Positions 62,609 to 64,000 of a stretch of 64,000 bases of DNA are shown here, in pieces. Location: assembly GCA_949472775.1 (NCBI GenBank), contig CASWVG010000002.1, forward strand, positions 1-64,000. The letters run 5' to 3'. The translations under genes were made by a program, and so were the position numbers. Source of the DNA: an uncultured Lachnospiraceae bacterium (lineage in GTDB: Bacteria > Bacillota > Clostridia > Lachnospirales > Lachnospiraceae). How positions within the stretch are numbered: position 1 is the stretch's first letter; each line of letters begins with the position of its first letter. The notes below the pieces were generated by a model. It was not told the origin of the DNA, ran no database searches, and saw only the letters and a list, made by a program, of their open reading frames with translations.

Positions 62609-64000
62609 ATGAAAAGAGCAATCAATCAGTCTACACTGACTACCATTTTCAATGTCGGCTCCATTTGCGCACTACTGTTTATGCTGGTGCTCATAATCGC
62701 ATACAGTGATGTGAGCCGTCAGTTAGAGGACGCTAACGAGGATCGCGTTGAGCTTACTTACAATGCAAACCGTTTTATGAACGGTTCTGCCTATCTGACG
62801 AATGAAGTCCGTGCCTATGCGGCTACCGGCAGTAAAGAGCATTACGACAACTATTGGAATGAAGTCAACAACTTAAAAAACAGGGATATCGGCGTTGCCG
62901 CCATGCAGGAAATCGGTATCACAGACAACGAACAGAAGATGATTGACAGTATGTACAGTCTCTCCAATGAGCTGGTTCCCCTGGAGGAGCAGGCGATGGA
63001 GCAGGTGCAGGCCGGAGAGCAGGGCGCAGCGGTTAATTATGTTTATGGCGAGGAGTACAACCGTTCCATTTCCAAGATCAATGCGCTGAAGGAAGAGTTC
63101 CTGGAAACTTTGGACACCAGAACGCTTCAGGAGGTAGAGAACCTCAACCGTTCCAGCAGTATGATCCAGATTCTGATGATCGTGGCTCTGGTCATGGTTG
63201 GAACGCTTCAGGTGATCAGCATGTGGGTGATCCGCAGGCGTATTTTACGTCCGGTCATCGCTGTGCGGGACCAGATGGGAGAAATTTCACAGGGCAATCT
63301 TTCGGCAGATTTTGGCTGGAAGTCCGACACTTCTGAGATTGGTATGCTGGTCGCTTCCATCCACGAGACAAAGGGAGAACTGAAGAAATACATTACAGAC
63401 ATAGACAATAAACTGTCGGAAATGGCGCAGGGCAATATGGACCTGACGATTGACAGCAGCTATCGCGGGGAGTTCCTGCCGATACAGGACGCCCTGCGGC
63501 AGATACTGGATGGGCTCAATGACGCGCTCAGCCGGATACATCAGACCGCCAGAAAGGTTTCCGACAGATCGGAGAGGATGGCTGTCAGCGCACAGACCCT
63601 GTCTGACGGTGCTGTACAGCAGGCGGCTGCTGTGCAGGAGCTTTCCGCCGGCATTCAGGATATTTCCGGACAGGTAAAACGGACTTCCGAGGATGCGGAA
63701 AATGCCCGGAAGTCTGCGGTGGAGACGGAAAACCAGCTTGGGGTGTGCAGTCAGAAGATGGACGAGTTGTCGTCCGCGATCGCCGATATCTCGGAATCCT
63801 CGGATCAGATCAGCGGTATCATTAAGACCATTGAGGATATCGCTTTCCAGACGAACATTCTGGCGCTGAATGCTTCTGTGGAAGCGGCGCGTGTGGGAGC
63901 CGCGGGAAAAGGGTTCGCGGTGGTGGCGAACGAAGTGCAGCAGCTTGCCGCCAAGAGTGCGGAGTCTGCCAAAAATATCACGGAACTGATTGTAAATTCG
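62609..64000 (+). CDS. Methyl-accepting chemotaxis protein, 4HB type (3' end outside window)
   Basis: 464 codons to the window edge, with no stop. Seen: TM1 about 14-33, a four-helix-bundle sensor of about 155 residues (helical, [27 protein letters not shown]), TM2 about 189-210, HAMP with [15 protein letters not shown], a second HAMP-like unit, and the signalling domain reaching the hairpin [20 protein letters not shown] near residue 430. The rest of the coiled coil is beyond the edge. Frame of the ATG at 62609 fits the whole length. It follows the alarmone synthetase closely. Confidence 0.9.
   Translation, partial: MKRAINQSTLTTIFNVGSICALLFMLVLIIAYSDVSRQLEDANEDRVELTYNANRFMNGSAYLTNEVRAYAATGSKEHYDNYWNEVNNLKNRDIGVAAMQEIGITDNEQKMIDSMYSLSNELVPLEEQAMEQVQAGEQGAAVNYVYGEEYNRSISKINALKEEFLETLDTRTLQEVENLNRSSSMIQILMIVALVMVGTLQVISMWVIRRRILRPVIAVRDQMGEISQGNLSADFGWKSDTSEIGMLVASIHETKGELKKYITDIDNKLSEMAQGNMDLTIDSSYRGEFLPIQDALRQILDGLNDALSRIHQTARKVSDRSERMAVSAQTLSDGAVQQAAAVQELSAGIQDISGQVKRTSEDAENARKSAVETENQLGVCSQKMDELSSAIADISESSDQISGIIKTIEDIAFQTNILALNASVEAARVGAAGKGFAVVANEVQQLAAKSAESAKNITELIVNS

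Noticed and set aside
1-64000. tRNA, rRNA, phage or insertion-sequence genes
   Set aside because: No cloverleaf, rRNA core sequence, integrase, transposase or terminal inverted repeat was found on reading the gaps and frames.

Overview
The window reads as a gut Firmicute, most likely a Lachnospiraceae (Clostridium cluster XIVa) relative. Grounds: GC near 50% by eye, strong GGAGG-type ribosome binding sites, sigma-A promoters with close-to-consensus boxes, a conjugated bile acid hydrolase, GHKL/LytTR and PocR-type signalling, many MATE/MFS exporters, and amino-acid ABC systems with lipoprotein binding proteins. No rRNA, tRNA, CRISPR array, phage or transposase was seen. Nearly all the DNA is coding and gaps are short.

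Layout. 0-8.6 kb: a zinc-ribbon membrane protein, MATE exporter, DegV, an AraC regulator, a cupin, a GNAT, a single-Cache chemoreceptor and bile salt hydrolase. 8.9-11.4 kb: an MBOAT/SGNH pair for surface-polymer O-acylation. 11.4-12.9 kb: a decayed response-regulator/ABC/permease cluster. 13-14.7 kb: an AAA/PD-(D/E)XK protein. 14.7-20.1 kb: a LytTR two-component pair divergent from an ABC ATPase and large permease, with three LytTR-type 9-mers between them. 20.1-27.6 kb: AraC/MFS divergon, PHP phosphoesterase, YxeA-like protein, hydrolase, MNT/HEPN pair, a uracil/hypoxanthine-DNA glycosylase, and a second MFS behind a leader peptide with competing hairpins. 27.7-32.4 kb: hemerythrin/CheX-like protein divergent from a response regulator and a PocR hybrid kinase. 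32.4-38.9 kb: two amino-acid ABC systems flanking an SstT symporter. 39-44.5 kb: a MotA-like/membrane-LuxR pair, two MATE exporters, a DUF4422 protein. 44.6-53 kb: lipoprotein, Lhr helicase, UDP-sugar pyrophosphorylase, GalE. 53.1-58.5 kb: AraC/MATE divergon, then a dCache chemoreceptor translationally coupled to a sugar-binding lipoprotein. 58.5-64 kb: hemolysin III protein, small conserved protein, DUF6020 membrane protein, small alarmone synthetase, and a third chemoreceptor cut by the window edge.

The most unusual object is the binding protein at 36479-37279. Its two lobes are in swapped order: a signal peptide and lipobox, then lobe 2 and the C-terminal helices, then the canonical N-terminal lobe 1. 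This looks like a natural circular permutant of a family 3 amino-acid binding protein, in an intact operon with its permease and ATPase. Other points of interest are the LytTR operators at exact 13-bp spacing, the leader/attenuator before the second MFS gene, a run of mutually exclusive RNA hairpins at 32.45-32.63 kb, the MCP/sugar-binding-protein pair, and the MotA-like/membrane-LuxR pair.

As a whole the region looks like an accessory and environmental-response section: bile and drug exposure (Bsh, four MATE and two MFS genes, one intact and one ruined ABC-peptide module), nutrient scavenging (amino-acid ABC, SstT), motility sensing (three MCPs), and surface glycan building (MBOAT/SGNH, DUF4422, DUF6020, UDP-sugar genes).
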